In this document: piece after piece, positions 1 to 10,871 of the stretch
Layout of the letters: each line of letters opens with the position of its first letter
Numbering within the stretch: position 1 is the first letter of the stretch
NCBI GenBank assembly: GCA_029204225.1
Contig: CM055107.1
Coordinates: 24,883,391-24,947,390, forward strand
Direction: 5' to 3'
DNA length: 64,000 nt
DNA from: Diphasiastrum complanatum
Taxonomy: Eukaryota; Streptophyta; Lycopodiopsida; Lycopodiales; Lycopodiaceae
The notes under the pieces: generated by a model
What the model was told of the DNA's origin: nothing
Seen by the model: the letters and a program-made list of their open reading frames with translations, nothing else
Databases searched by the model: none
Made by a program: the position numbers and the translations under genes

Positions 1-914
1 CGCTGGAAGCCAACCTGGCGCCACGCCAGACTGGACAGCCATAAACAGGTAACATCCACCCAAGCAAGCCATCCAACTCAGCCGACAGGTTAGAGCCCGT
101 TCCCCAAGAGCTTAACCCATTCACGTTCATGCAAGGAACACTCAGAACCACAAGCCGCGACAGATATGGAAACAACCAGTTCCTGAACCAAATGGTCCCG
201 ACAGCATACCGCTGGCGCCACGGACCGAATGGTCCCGACGGCATACCGCTGGCGTCCCGGGATACGACCCTCAGCTATGTGCCAAATTAAAAATTTGGAA
301 AGCGGCCTTACAACTGGCGCTTTTACCGAACACTGAAACCCATAAGGTAATCAGAGTCAGTTTGAGGAAAATCCCACTTTATTGATAAATCTGAGAAGGT
401 TACATTTCAAGTGTGTGACCGACCCTAGTCTCCGGGGCGCTAGCATGCCAAGGCGAGAGCCATGACAACATTCCAGCAAGGGAGGCTGAGACTTGGTTGG
501 AGCTCGCCCTGAGTCGCAACCCGCACTCCCCTATAGTATTGGTGTGATTCGGCACCTCCCCTCATAACAAGCACTCTACCTAAGCTGGTAAAGCACGTTT
601 TTCTCTCTCTAGGATTTTCTCTTTCTAGAAAGTCATTTTCTCTCTCTAGATTTTATTGATCCCCAGGCTTCCTTTAATCATGCCTAGATCGTGTGAGGTG
701 ATTGCACATCGATCTGAGCTCTCTGGACTCCGCTAGAACCGATCAAAGATTTTCAGCCATAGGAACTTGGCGCCGGCTGGATTCTGGTCACAGTGGCGCC
801 GGGAGCGGCGCCGGCGCCGTTGGCGCCGGGAGCAGCAGGGGCACTGCTGGCGCCGGGGACATAGCTGGCGCCAATGGCGCCGAAAGTAAAGCTTGTAAAG
901 GTAGCTTTACAACA
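1..914 (-). repeat. 3' LTR of A1 (truncated by window edge)
   Basis: This matches 3836-4749. On the minus strand it starts TGTTGTAAAG at position 914. The first 331 bp of the LTR as read on the plus strand lie outside the window. Confidence 0.88.
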
Positions 915-951
915 TCCACCCCACCTTTATAAAATCTGATGTCCTCATCAG
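915..951 (-). other. Polypurine tract and adjacent 16-bp palindrome of A1
   Basis: On the minus strand AAAGGTGGGGTGGA (915-928) abuts the LTR start, the expected position of a plus-strand primer. A perfect 6-bp-stem palindrome, CTGATGAGGACATCAG, lies at 936-951. The same palindrome sits upstream of the PPT in A2 and in all three family B copies. Confidence 0.75.
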
Positions 952-2249
952 ATGTCAGATTAAAGTAAAGGTGTCTCCCAATTAAAATGACTATACATTT
1001 ACGCTACTTGGCACAGTACTCAATTTACTGGCCACTTTTTATTAACATTGAAGCTGGCACACCACAAGTCGGAGGCTCAGCTCTTTGTACTGAAAAATTA
1101 CATAACTTGAAAATATATCTTTGTCTGGGAAAAGCGTAGATTTGATATCGCTTTCGTAAAACCCGAGAACCTTATTAATTGGTGACAGAGGCCTTTCTTT
1201 GAAATGTTCGCCCCTGTCGCTTCTGACTTTCGACTTTGGAACTCCTTTGAGCTCCTGATTTGTCCTTGATGCACTTTGTGTTGAGCTCCCTGAGCTCCAA
1301 GTTTGTTCAGTTCCGCACAGGTATCAAGGCTCCCTGAGCCGAAGGATTTATCGTTTGATTGCCCACTTTATGGTCCACTCCGTGCCTTGTTGCTTCTGCA
1401 CCTTGATTTCTCTCCTTGTCCAAGCCTGATCTTGATACTTTTCCATCTTGGCTCTTTAAGGTAGGCAAAGATTGAGTACTCCGCAATGCACCTCTCACTT
1501 AGCTTGAAGTAGCTCTTTGAATCAGCCCAAATGTAACCATTGACCTCGTGGAAAGCCAAAGTGTCGCACCAGTTTGATCCGCATCCGAACTATCTCTTCG
1601 CGTTTGTTTGAAGCACCATGTCCGTCGCGCAAAACTTGACTTTCACAATTCCATCACTGGTTAGTTGTCTCACAGTCAAAACAAGAAGTGTACATCGAGC
1701 TTGGCTTCAAGTAGCTCTCTTTGAATCAGAAACATGCACCCAGAGTTTGCACTAATCCGATCTCAACGCGAACTGTCCCTTAGCGTCCGTTCGAAATACC
1801 AAGTCTCTCATGCAAGACTCAACTTTCACAGTTCCTTCATTGATCAGTTGCCTTACACGTAACACAAGCCAGCGTACTCATATGTTTCCTCATCATTGCT
1901 GGTCCAGAGAAAGCCTATAACAAACTTTCCTTTCCACAACAAAAACTTGTCAACTTATTAGGTCCAAAGTTCGCCAGTCTCCTCGTGTGAGTATGGCTAG
2001 GTCACCTTGAATTTGCCCCCATTTTGATCAACTTTAATTCAAAATTTGCCCCAAGAGAGAGGTGTGTGTGATAGTTCCCCTCCACTTAATAAATCAGCTG
2101 ATCGGACTTTAGAGTAGAGTTCTTCGGACAAAAAGCCTTTCCAACACTTTGCTTCCCATCGGCTAGGATTATGGCTCGATCCAACTTGTTGCCAATCTCT
2201 GAAGAGGATCCTAGTCTTTTCCCCTTTGAGGAAAAACCCAACTGATACT

Positions 2250-2748
2250 GGATATCACCCATGCTCAGTGAGTTTCAGTTCCGAAGGTGGCCGTCCCAAA
2301 ATGAAGACCAACTGCTATAGAAGATCTCCCCTGAAATTGCCCTTTCCAACTTTTGACTTCCTGCTTGCGTCTGGTGGGCGTTGTCGCAAATGAAACTAAC
2401 CCAAGAAACAGGCTAGCCATCCATCCTTTGCAAACATTGAGTCATTTCGTTGTCGTTCACGTGCGAGTACTTGAACTGCAAATCCGCCGCACAGATTCTG
2501 GATATCGCTCATGCTCAGTGAGTTTCAGTTCCGAAGGTGGCCGTCCCAAAATGAAGACCAACTGCTCCATAGAAGATCTCCTCTTAAATGGCCCTTTCCA
2601 ACTTTTGACTTCCTGCTTGCGTCTGGTGGGCGTTGTCGCAAATGAAACTAACCTAAGAAACAGGCTAGCCATCCATCCTTTGCAAACATTGAGTCGTTTC
2701 GTTGTCGTTCACGTGTGAGTACTTGAACTGCAAATCCGCCCCACAGAT
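2250..2748 (-). repeat. Tandem duplication (two units of about 249 bp) inside A1
   Basis: Two adjacent units share the same run of landmarks, such as ATGCTCAGTGAGTTTCAG near the left and CTTGAACTGCAAATCCGCC near the right, with a period of about 250 bp. A2 carries the same duplication in reverse (about 22923-23430), whereas A3 has a single unit (about 47005-47260). Confidence 0.85.
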
Positions 2749-3026
2749 TCTGTAGTCCTCTTTGTTTGATGGTATCAGCCTTCAAAAGAAAAGGTTCCTT
2801 CTCGAGCCATCAGCTCCTTGTATCACAAGCAATCATGCAAACCAGGCAAAGCACGAGTACTAAGACTCACCACGAATACGTACAAGTAAGACACTCAGGC
2901 AGGTTTACTAACAAGTAACAAAGACAAGGTCCCCCTTTGAGATGGTCCTGCCAACGGACCTTTGCCTGGCCGCGCCCATACAAATCGATCACAGAATCAG
3001 CCCACATAGGACACCCCTCCAACTAT

Positions 3027-3415
3027 CCGTGCTTTCACCATTAAGCAGCACATTGCCTCAGTCACGCCCCACCACTTTTTGGTCGATAGCCCTTATAGCT
3101 AAACGATCGGCAGCTATCCCGCACCGGCAGCTAACCACCCGTGCTTTACACCCGAATTCGAGCAGCATCTCTGTATCAATGGTTAACCCGTACAGTTCGA
3201 ATATGTCGCCCCGCACCCCACAAGGTACAGACCGTGCTTTCACCTCCCTAGGCAGCACTTTGCCTCATCCGTCCTACGTGCAGACAGCGCCAGGCCCGAA
3301 CCGCGAGAACTGACCGTGCTTACACCTCAAGGGCAGCACTTTGACTCATCAAGTCCCCCGTTCTGCCGACCACCCCGACCGTGGACGCACCCGTGCTTAC
3401 ACTGTGGGCAGCACC
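3027..3415 (-). repeat. Array of five degenerate hairpin repeats in A1 leader
   Basis: CCGTGCTT recurs five times, each followed after about 12-20 nt by GCAGCA. On the element strand each unit reads GTGCT-loop-AGCACGG, able to form a 5-bp stem (two units have a mismatch). The array lies just downstream of the primer-binding site in the untranslated leader. A2, A3 and B3 carry equivalents and B2 keeps one full unit. Confidence 0.7.
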
Positions 3416-3489
3416 TTGCACAACAGTTGTCTTGATGAACCCCAAACCGTGGCCATTTCCGTGAGATCCGCATAGCTGACCGGCCAGTC

Positions 3490-3502
3490 GGCTCTGATAC
3501 CA
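3490..3502 (-). other. Primer-binding site of A1 (initiator tRNA-Met type)
   Basis: On the minus strand this reads TGGTATCAGAGCC, separated from the LTR end CTACA by the dinucleotide TG. It is the standard plant retrotransposon site complementary to the 3' end of initiator tRNA-Met. Confidence 0.9.
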
Positions 3503-3504
3503 CA

Positions 3505-4749
3505 TGTAGCGCAGGCATCCCAAAGGGAGCCGGGAACCACGACTTAGCTTCCCAGCCTTCAACTCTTGCCATCCAAACCCACTTGACATACAAGCAGCCA
3601 ACTCGCCAACAACGATCAGACTTAACCAACATGAAGTTCCGAAAACCAACATTGAGATCCAACCTGGCGCCATGCCAGATCGGGGGTCCCGATGTGGGTG
3701 ACTTCCCTCCAAGCAAGCCGCCCGACATACATCAAACTTAACCAACTCGAAGCTTCGTTACAAACGAGTAACATCCATTCCAAGCAAGCGGTCTGACTTA
3801 CATCAGACTTAACCAACTGAAAGCTTCGTCACGAGCGCTGGAAGCCAACCTGGCGCCACGCCAGACTGGACAGCCATAAACAGGTAACATCCACCCAAGC
3901 AAGCCATCCAACTCAGCCGACAGGTTAGAGCCCGTTCCCCAAGAGCTTAACCCATTCACGTTCATGCAAGGAACACTCAGAACCACAAGCCGCGACAGAT
4001 ATGGAAACAACCAGTTCCTGAACCAAATGGTCCCGACAGCATACCGCTGGCGCCACGGACCGAATGGTCCCGACGGCATACCGCTGGCGTCCCGGGATAC
4101 GACCCTCAGCTATGTGCCAAATTAAAAATTTGGAAAGCGGCCTTACAACTGGCGCTTTTACCGAACACTGAAACCCATAAGGTAATCAGAGTCAGTTTGA
4201 GGAAAATCCCACTTTATTGATAAATCTGAGAAGGTTACATTTCAAGTGTGTGACCGACCCTAGTCTCCGGGGCGCTAGCATGCCAAGGCGAGAGCCATGA
4301 CAACATTCCAGCAAGGGAGGCTGAGACTTGGTTGGAGCTCGCCCTGAGTCGCAACCCGCACTCCCCTATAGTATTGGTGTGATTCGGCACCTCCCCTCAT
4401 AACAAGCACTCTACCTAAGCTGGTAAAGCACGTTTTTCTCTCTCTAGGATTTTCTCTTTCTAGAAAGTCATTTTCTCTCTCTAGATTTTATTGATCCCCA
4501 GGCTTCCTTTAATCATGCCTAGATCGTGTGAGGTGATTGCACATCGATCTGAGCTCTCTGGACTCCGCTAGAACCGATCAAAGATTTTCAGCCATAGGAA
4601 CTTGGCGCCGGCTGGATTCTGGTCACAGTGGCGCCGGGAGCGGCGCCGGCGCCGTTGGCGCCGGGAGCAGCAGGGGCACTGCTGGCGCCGGGGACATAGC
4701 TGGCGCCAATGGCGCCGAAAGTAAAGCTTGTAAAGGTAGCTTTACAACA
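3505..4749 (-). repeat. 5' LTR of A1
   Basis: The LTR is about 1245 bp, running on the minus strand from TGTTGTAAAG (4749) to GCGCTACA (3505). It contains a GGCGCC-rich cluster near its start and AATAAA-like polyadenylation signals. The first 20 bp after the TG form a palindrome (TTGTAAAG / CTTTACAA). Confidence 0.88.
4604..4716 (-). repeat. GGCGCC-rich cluster in LTR A
   Basis: Eight copies of the self-complementary hexamer GGCGCC lie within 113 bp, two of them back to back. The number differs between LTR A copies: 3 in the copy at 6960-7936, 3 in the A2 5' LTR, 6 in the A2 3' LTR and 4 in A3. The position shortly after the LTR start suggests the U3 region. Confidence 0.85.
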
Positions 4750-5668
4750 GGCTGCCATTGAAGGATTTGATAGGATGGAGAGAGAGGCATTTGATCAAGA
4801 AGATGGTGAACAAGATGATGAAGAGGACCCAGAAACGGATTTGACGGAGTCTGACCTGAATGCCTTGCAACAGATAGGGGCACTTGCAGCTTATCGTGAA
4901 CATCTTATGGCGACTCCTGCGAGGGGATCCATGTTATTGTACCTAAAAGGCTGTATTCAAGGCAGGATCATTTACTTCATGGTAGACCTGGGGGCGTCAC
5001 ATAACTACTTGTCAGAAAAACTGACAGGAGAATTGGACATCCAATGTGCAGAAAATGTGACTCCTATTTGTGTGGAGACCGCGAAAGGTACAATGACCAC
5101 TTGTAGATTGGCAACCAACTTACCAATCTCTCTGGGAGCCTGGAAGAATCGACTAACGTTCACAATCTTGAAGATGGATGCCTTCGACACTATTTTGGGA
5201 TTAAGTTGGTTTAACGAACATGTGGTGGCCTTCTTGGCAAAAGGGATTAACCTTGTGTTATTATATAATGGCAGGAGACCTTGTGTCCTCAGAGCTATGC
5301 CAGGAGACCAACTAGAAAAGAACGACACAAATGAACCTGAGCCAACCATTCCTCCCAATCTCATTCACCTATTTAACGAAGGACAACCAACAGTGACAGA
5401 CCAGCTGACACGGGAACAAATGGAGCCAAAATTGCCTATAGTCTCTACATCAAAGGTGAATTCAAGTGCCGATGCAGAGCTCAAAGAGCTCACCTTGTGT
5501 GACCAAGCGAAAACTCACCTTTTTAATGAAAGACATCCAACAGTGACAAACCAGCTGACGCGAGGTCAAATGGAGCCAACATTGCCTGCAGTTTCTACGT
5601 CAAAGGTGAATCTAAGTGCCGATGCAGAGCTCAAGGAGCTCAACCTGGATACCAAACGAAATATCTAG
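4750..5668 (+). pseudogene. Gag-protease fragment of family B chromovirus (B1)
   Basis: This is nearly identical to 29130-30048 in B3. It holds only the C-terminal half of Gag-Pro: the zinc knuckle is missing and the aspartic protease region is present. The protease active-site triplet, normally D-S/T-G, reads D-L-G in MVDLGASHNYL, followed about 70 residues later by the ILGLSWF motif. The C-terminus has two copies of a roughly 46-residue repeat (each with HLFNE, PTVT, QLTR, QMEP, STSKVN and ADAELKEL), then a stop. An upstream ATG in LTR A (4709) is in frame by chance and gives a 319-codon chimeric ORF. The gag head was probably displaced by the A1 insertion and should lie left of the window. 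Confidence 0.85.
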
Positions 5669-6044
5669 AGTCCTAGGGGACTCATCCAGATGTGCGACGA
5701 CAACGACATATCTGAGGCTTAAGGGAGCCGTGAGTACCTTTTTCTTTCATGCTAATAAAGTAAGCCGCATTTCTCATTGAGGAGTGAGCTTCAGTTTGAT
5801 GTCTAAGTGCAGCAGCTTCACACAGGTTTTACGTAAGTGAACTAGATCCACACTTTTCCTGTGCTGGGTGTAAAACACAATATCATTACTCTGCTTTACA
5901 GTTGGTTTCCTTTGGCCGGTGAATCAAGCCCGTGCCCTTGTATATGTGACTAAAGTCTGGCCGGTGAATTAAGCCCGTGCCATGAGTCTTAGGTTCTAGT
6001 TTGGCCCTGATGAGGACATCAGCTTTCTCAAACGAGAGGAGGAT
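5669..6044 (+). other. 3' untranslated region, palindrome and PPT of B1
   Basis: Non-coding sequence over 99 percent alike by eye to 30049-30423. It contains the palindrome CTGATGAGGACATCAG (6008-6023) and the purine tract ACGAGAGGAGGA next to the LTR start. Confidence 0.8.
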
Positions 6045-6959
6045 GTTGTAAAGCTGACTTGGGTGCACCCAGCGGGCTCTGTAAGACTCAAAGGGGTGAC
6101 ACTCCCTAAGGTCCCAGAGCAAGTTAGAATGTCAAGGACTGAGCCTCCGACCTGTGGTGAGCCAGTCAAGTAGTCACAAAGTCATGAGCTAGCTCTGGAG
6201 CTCGAGTCATGGCCTAGTCAGGAAAGCAGGTTGATTCGGCCGCCGGGACGGCTCCCGGGACCCATGTCTGGGAGCCAGACTGATTCTGCCAGGCTTGCCA
6301 GACTTAATCAGCAAAATAAAAACTAAGTCCTAAAAAGCGTGCTTTACCAGAAAGCACTATGTTTCAAACCAGAGGGGTGCGCCGAATCACAGCAGAACTA
6401 TAGGGGGAGTCTGGCAGACAGAAACTTGGGCAGCTCAACCAGCGCCAGGAATCCAGTCGCCAGGTCTCAGCTCCCTCTACCAGCACGAGCCAGGCACAAT
6501 GCCCAGCACGTGTTGGTGGCCCCGAGACCGGTCAGTCTATGTATGAATGTAACCTCTTCCAAATCTAATAAAGTTGATCCTTGGGGATGATTACCATTTC
6601 GGTTTCGCCTCCGGGACTGGTCCAAGTGGAAGGACCCTTACTACAACCTTTTTGCGTCGCTGGCGCCTAAGGGTCCCTGTCATCGACATGGGGCTTGCCA
6701 CTATGCCAATTGGTCAGTTTGGCGACCACTATGCCTTGGGTTTCATGTGTGGCTTGTCTTTGCCTTTGGTTACCTTTTGGGGACGGATTCTGAGTTGGCT
6801 TTCGGGTTGGTTGGGATTCCAGTTTTCTTAAGTCTGAATGGTTAAGCTTGTAACGATTCTGAGTTGACTTTTACGTAAGTGCATGATGGATGAATGTTAG
6901 ACTTAAGCGCGTGTTGGGGAAACCGCTCAAGTCCCAGCGCCCTTTGAGGCGCCGGCGCA
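6045..6959 (+). repeat. 3' LTR of B1 (last three bases missing)
   Basis: The LTR begins TGTTGTAAAGCTGAC and runs to GGCGCCGGCGCA, where the terminal ACA seen in other B LTRs is replaced directly by A-type LTR sequence. It is otherwise colinear with 8379-9296 and 30424-31343. It carries AATAAA-type signals (near 6316 and 6568). Confidence 0.87.
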
Positions 6960-7936
6960 TCACCGACATACATGAAACTTAACCAACTCGAAGCTTCGTT
7001 ACAAACGAGTAACATCCATTCCAAGCAAGCGGTCTGACTTACATCAGACTTAACCAGCTGAAAGCTTCGTCACGAGCGCTGGAAGCCAACTTGGCGCCAC
7101 GCCAGACTGGACAGCCATAAACAGGTAACATCCACCCAAGCAAGCCATCCAACTCAGCCGACAGGTTAGAGCCCGTTCTCCAAGAGCTTAACCCATTCAC
7201 GTTCATGCAAGGAACACTCAGAACCACAAGCCGCGACAGATATGGAAACAACCAGTTCTTTGGACCAAATGGTCCCGACAGCATATCGCTGGCGCCACGG
7301 ACCGAATGGTCCCGACGGCATACCACTGGCGTCCCGGGATACGACTCTCAGATATGTGCCAAGTTAAAAATTTTGAAAGCGGCCTTACAACTGGCGCTTT
7401 TACCGAACACTGAAACCCAGAAGGTAATCAGACTCAGTTTAAGAAAAATCCCACTTTATCGATAAATCTGAGAAGGTTACATTTCAAATGTGTGACCGAC
7501 CCTAGTCTCCGGGGCGCTAGCATGCCAAGGCGAGAGCCATGACAACATTCCAGCAAGGGAGGCTGAGACTTGGTTGGAGCTCGCCCTGAGTCGCAACCCG
7601 CACTCCCCTATAGTATTGGTGTGATTCGGCACCCCCCTCATACCAAGCACTCTACCCAAGCTCTTAAAGCACGTTTTTCTCTCTCTAGGATTTTCTCTTT
7701 CTAGAAAGTCATTTTCTCTCTCTAGATTTTATCTATCCCCAGGCTTCCTTTAATCATGCCTAGATCGTGTGAGGTGATTGCACATCGATCTGAGCTCTCT
7801 GGACTTCGCTAGAACCGATCAAAGATTTTCAGCCATAGGAACTTGGCGCCGGCTGGATTCTGGTCACAGTGGCGCCGGGAGCGGCAGGGGCGCTACTGGC
7901 GCCGGAAGTAAAGCTTGTAAAGGTAGCTTTACAACA
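6960..7936 (-). repeat. Truncated LTR A (copy X)
   Basis: This is colinear with about 3722-4749 and ends in TTACAACA at 7936, the outer end of a minus-strand 5' LTR. It is followed by GTGAC and then the inside of another LTR A, so X was inserted into that LTR at GTGAC. Its left part is lost at the junction with B1. Confidence 0.8.
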
Positions 7937-8378
7937 GTGACCGACCCTAGTTTCCGGGGCGCTAGCATGCCAAGGCGAGAGCCATGACAACATTCCAGCA
8001 AGGGAGGCTGAGACTTGGTTGGAGCTCGCCCTGAGTCGCAACCCGCACTCCCCTATAGTATTGGTGTGATTCGGCACCCCCCCTCATACCAAGCAATCTA
8101 CCCAAGCTGGTAAAGCACGTTCTTCTTTCTTTAGGATTTTCTCTTTCTAGAAAGATATTTTCTCTCTCTAGATTTTATTGATCCCCAGGCTTCCTTTAAT
8201 CATGCCTAGATCGTGTGAGGTGATTGCACATGGATCTGAGCTCTCTGGACTCCGCTAGAACCGATCAAAGATTTTTAGCCATAGGAACTTGGCGCCGGCT
8301 GGATTCTTGTCACAGTGGCGCCGGGTGCGGCGCCGGCGACGTTGGTGCCGGGAGCAGGAGGGGCGCTGTTGGCGCCGG
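7937..8378 (-). repeat. LTR A copy Y, left piece (split by gypsy B2)
   Basis: It begins GTGACCGACCCTAG, in the middle of LTR A, and runs to the GGCGCC cluster. There element B2 interrupts it with the 5-bp duplication GCCGG (8374-8378 and 19864-19868). The remainder of Y is 19869-19926. Confidence 0.82.
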
Positions 8379-9296
8379 TGTTGTAAAGCTGACTCAGGTG
8401 CACCCAACGTACCCTGTAAGACTCTAAGGGGTGACACTCCCTAAAGTCCCAGAGCAAGTTAGAACGTCAAGGACTGAGCCTCCGACCTGTGGTGAGCCAG
8501 TCAAGTAGTCACAAGTCATGAGCTAGCTCTGGAGCTCGAGTCATGGCCTAGTCAGGAAGCAAGTTGATTCTGCCACCGGAACGGCTCCCGGGACCCATGT
8601 CCGGGAGCCAGACTGATTCTGCCAGGCTTGCCAGGCTTAATCAGCAAAATAAAAACTAAGTCCCAAAAAGCGTGCTTTGCCAGAAAGCACTATGTTTCAG
8701 AACAGAGGGGGTGCGTCGAATCAAAGCAGAACTATAGGGGGAGTCCGGCAGACAGAAACTTGGGCAGCTCAACCAGCGCCAGGAATCCAGTCGCCAGGTC
8801 TCAGCTCCCTCTACCAGCACGAGCCAGGCACAATGCCCAGCACGTGTTGGTGGCCCCGAGACCGGTCAGTCTCTGTATGAATGTAACCTCTTCCAAATCT
8901 AATAAAGTTGATACTTGGGGATGATTACCATTTCGGTTTCGCCTCCGGGACTGGTCCAAGTGGAAGGACCCTTACTACAACCTTTTTGCGTCGCTGGCGC
9001 CTAAGGGTCCCTGTCATCGACATGGGGCTTGCCGCTATGCCAATTGGTCAGTTTGGCGACCACTATGCCTTGGGTTTCATGTGTGGCTTGTCTTTGCCTT
9101 TGGTTACCTTTTGGGGACGGATTCTGAGTTGGCTTTCGGGTTGGTTGGGATTCCAGTTTTCTTAAGTCTGAATGGTTAAGCTTGTTATGATTCTGAGTTG
9201 GCTTTTACGTAAGTGCATGATGGATGAATGTTAGACTTAAGCGCGTGTTGGGGAAATCGCTCAAGTCCCAGCGCCCTTTGAGGCGCCGGCGCAACA
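8379..9296 (+). repeat. 5' LTR of B2
   Basis: The LTR is 918 bp, from TGTTGTAAAGCTGAC to GGCGCAACA. It shares blocks with LTR A (GTGCTTT, GCCGAATCA, CTATAGGGG and a polyadenylation region), so LTR A and LTR B are diverged relatives. Confidence 0.9.
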
Positions 9297-9298
9297 TG

Positions 9299-9311
9299 TG
9301 GTATCAGAGCC
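9299..9311 (+). other. Primer-binding site of B2
   Basis: TGGTATCAGAGCC follows the LTR end CAACA after the spacer TG, the same arrangement as in family A. Confidence 0.9.
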
Positions 9312-9344
9312 GACTAGCCGGTCAGCTACGCAAGTCTCACAGGG

Positions 9345-9994
9345 ATGGCCACGTTTTTGGGATTTGTCAGGACAACCGTTGCGCAAGGTGCTGCCCACAG
9401 TGTAAGCACGGGTGCGTCCACGGTCGGGGTGGTCGGCAGAACGGGGGACTTGATGAGTCAAAGTGCTGCCCTCGAGGTGAGGAGGAACTGCTTGTTCGCG
9501 AAAAGAGAGAAATGTGAGTTTGTGGTGGAGGAAGTTGACTTCCTTGGACATGTTATAGGCCACGGACGGATTCGAATGGATCCTAAGAAGATCAAGGCTA
9601 TCTTGGATTGGCTAGCACCTAAAACTATTCATGGCATCAAATCCTTTGTGGGCTTATGTAACTTTTACAGGAGATTCATTGAGGCATTTAGCAAAATTGT
9701 GGCACCACTGTTGGAGCAGACCAAGACTCATCTGAAGATGACATGGACACCGGAATGTAAAGCAGCGTTCCAGGAACTAAAACGACGGATCACTCAAGAA
9801 CCCATCCTTGCCTTACCGGACTTTAGCAAACCTTTTGAAATACATACAGATGCGTCGAACTTTGCTATTGGGGCCGTGCTGATGCAAGACGGAAAACCTG
9901 TTGCATATTTTTCAAAGAAATTGAGTGACGTAGAGCGACGATGGCCAACTCATGAAAAAGAAATGGTCGCAGTAGTCCAAGCAGTGGAGCATTG
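9345..9994 (+). pseudogene. B2 pol fragment, left part: leader fused to RT tail and start of RNase H
   Basis: The ORF opens at an ATG in the leader (MATFLGF) and by about residue 50 runs directly into the RT C-terminal block (KREKCEF, DFLGHVI), which lies downstream of the YxDD catalytic box. The box is therefore absent. The RT connection region (FYRRFIEAFSKI) and the N-terminal half of RNase H follow, with the catalytic D in IHTDAS and E in HEKEM. The frame stops where the copia element enters, after AVEH; the next codons there belong to the copia LTR. The frame resumes at 16312 when one copy of the 5-bp target duplication is counted. Gag, protease and most of RT were removed by one deletion that happens to keep an open frame. 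Confidence 0.88.
9990..9994 (+). other. TSD of nested copia element (left)
   Basis: CATTG here is repeated at 16307-16311 on the other side of the copia element. Confidence 0.93.
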
Positions 9995-10856
9995 TGATAA
10001 ATTTTACAGTTTTTAGGACAATAATGATTGTACTTTACAATCATAGAGAGTTATTGGTTGCTTAATCAATGAATCTATCAAGTTCTACACATTAGATCTT
10101 GATCTAGATTCACTACACTTGGATTTAAGCAAGAGCAATGGATCAACACATCATTTTTTAGTGAGAGCGGCTTCACACGTGTGGAGTACTGTCCACTGTA
10201 CGGCCTGCACCTGAAACAACAAGTACAATGATACTAGATAGCAATCATGCATAAAAATCACAAGACAAATGACTAGAAATCTCACAAAAGTGTAGAGTGC
10301 AAAAGTCTCATCAATTTTCTTAGCAAAATGATGATCCTTTTATGGATCAAGTACATCCATGAGTCTGGTACAGTCCAGCAGGCCTTCACACGTGTGAAGA
10401 GTGCCACATCACTCATATCTATCCATTTGATCCATCCTTGATCCTTATCCAATAGTTGACCTTCTAGAATATGACTAAAATCCAAAAAGCTAGTCTCCTA
10501 GAATATAGGAATATTCCCTACAAAATAGGATCTAAGGAAAATGGTCAACTCTTATCTTCTAGTACTCTATACACACATGTGAACATCCACTTGCCATGTG
10601 GGAGCATTTACTCATGCACATGCAAGGAAAAGCTAATTTGTAGGTGACTAGTCAACTTGACTAAAAACTAGTCATTTCATGTTCACACTAACTAGAATGA
10701 TACAAAATCAATTTGGATATATACAAACATGAAAAGTACATCCTTTCACACATGGGAACATGCTCCACACGTGTGAAATCATATCATCAACATATTCTAA
10801 TGTTTGATCAATATTTACATGAACCAATGTCAAGTGAGAAGTGACAATTTTCAACA
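9995..10856 (-). repeat. 3' LTR of nested copia
   Basis: 862 bp, matching 15445-16306 base for base as far as I compared. It holds several CACACGTGTG palindromes (10174-10183, 10386-10397, 10766-10775). Confidence 0.94.
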
Positions 10857-10871
10857 CTCCTCCTCACTTCT
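10857..10871 (-). other. Polypurine tract of nested copia
   Basis: The minus strand reads AGAAGTGAGGAGGAG directly before the 3' LTR start TGTTGAAAA. Confidence 0.85.

Larger units (their letters stand above)
1..4749 (-). mobile_element. Family A non-autonomous LTR retrotransposon, copy A1 (left end beyond window)
   Basis: Two direct repeats (1-914 and 3836-4749, offset 3835 bp) look identical by eye and are parts of the two LTRs. Read on the minus strand, the 5' LTR (3505-4749) is followed by a primer-binding site and about 2.6 kb of interior (915-3504), ending in a polypurine tract next to the 3' LTR. No ORF in the interior exceeds about 140 codons and none resembles gag, protease, RT, RNase H or integrase. 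This is the layout of a LARD-type element, which would need proteins from elsewhere to move. The interior resembles that of A2 (22168-24759) in reverse orientation. The right flank (4750) is the middle of a family B gag gene beginning GGCTG, so A1 probably inserted into a B element whose left half lies outside the window. No TSD can be checked because the left end is missing. Confidence 0.88.

Noticed and set aside
702-932. Gly/Ala/Ser-rich 76-codon ORF, and its copies at 4537, 7778, 20951 and 24742
   Set aside because: It is the GGCGCC-rich part of LTR A read as codons; it changes length with hexamer number and has no independent support.
6574-6831. 85-codon ORF repeated in every B LTR (8908, 19475, 30955)
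   Set aside because: It lies wholly inside the LTR over the polyadenylation region, and its conservation follows from LTR identity. No family resemblance is seen.
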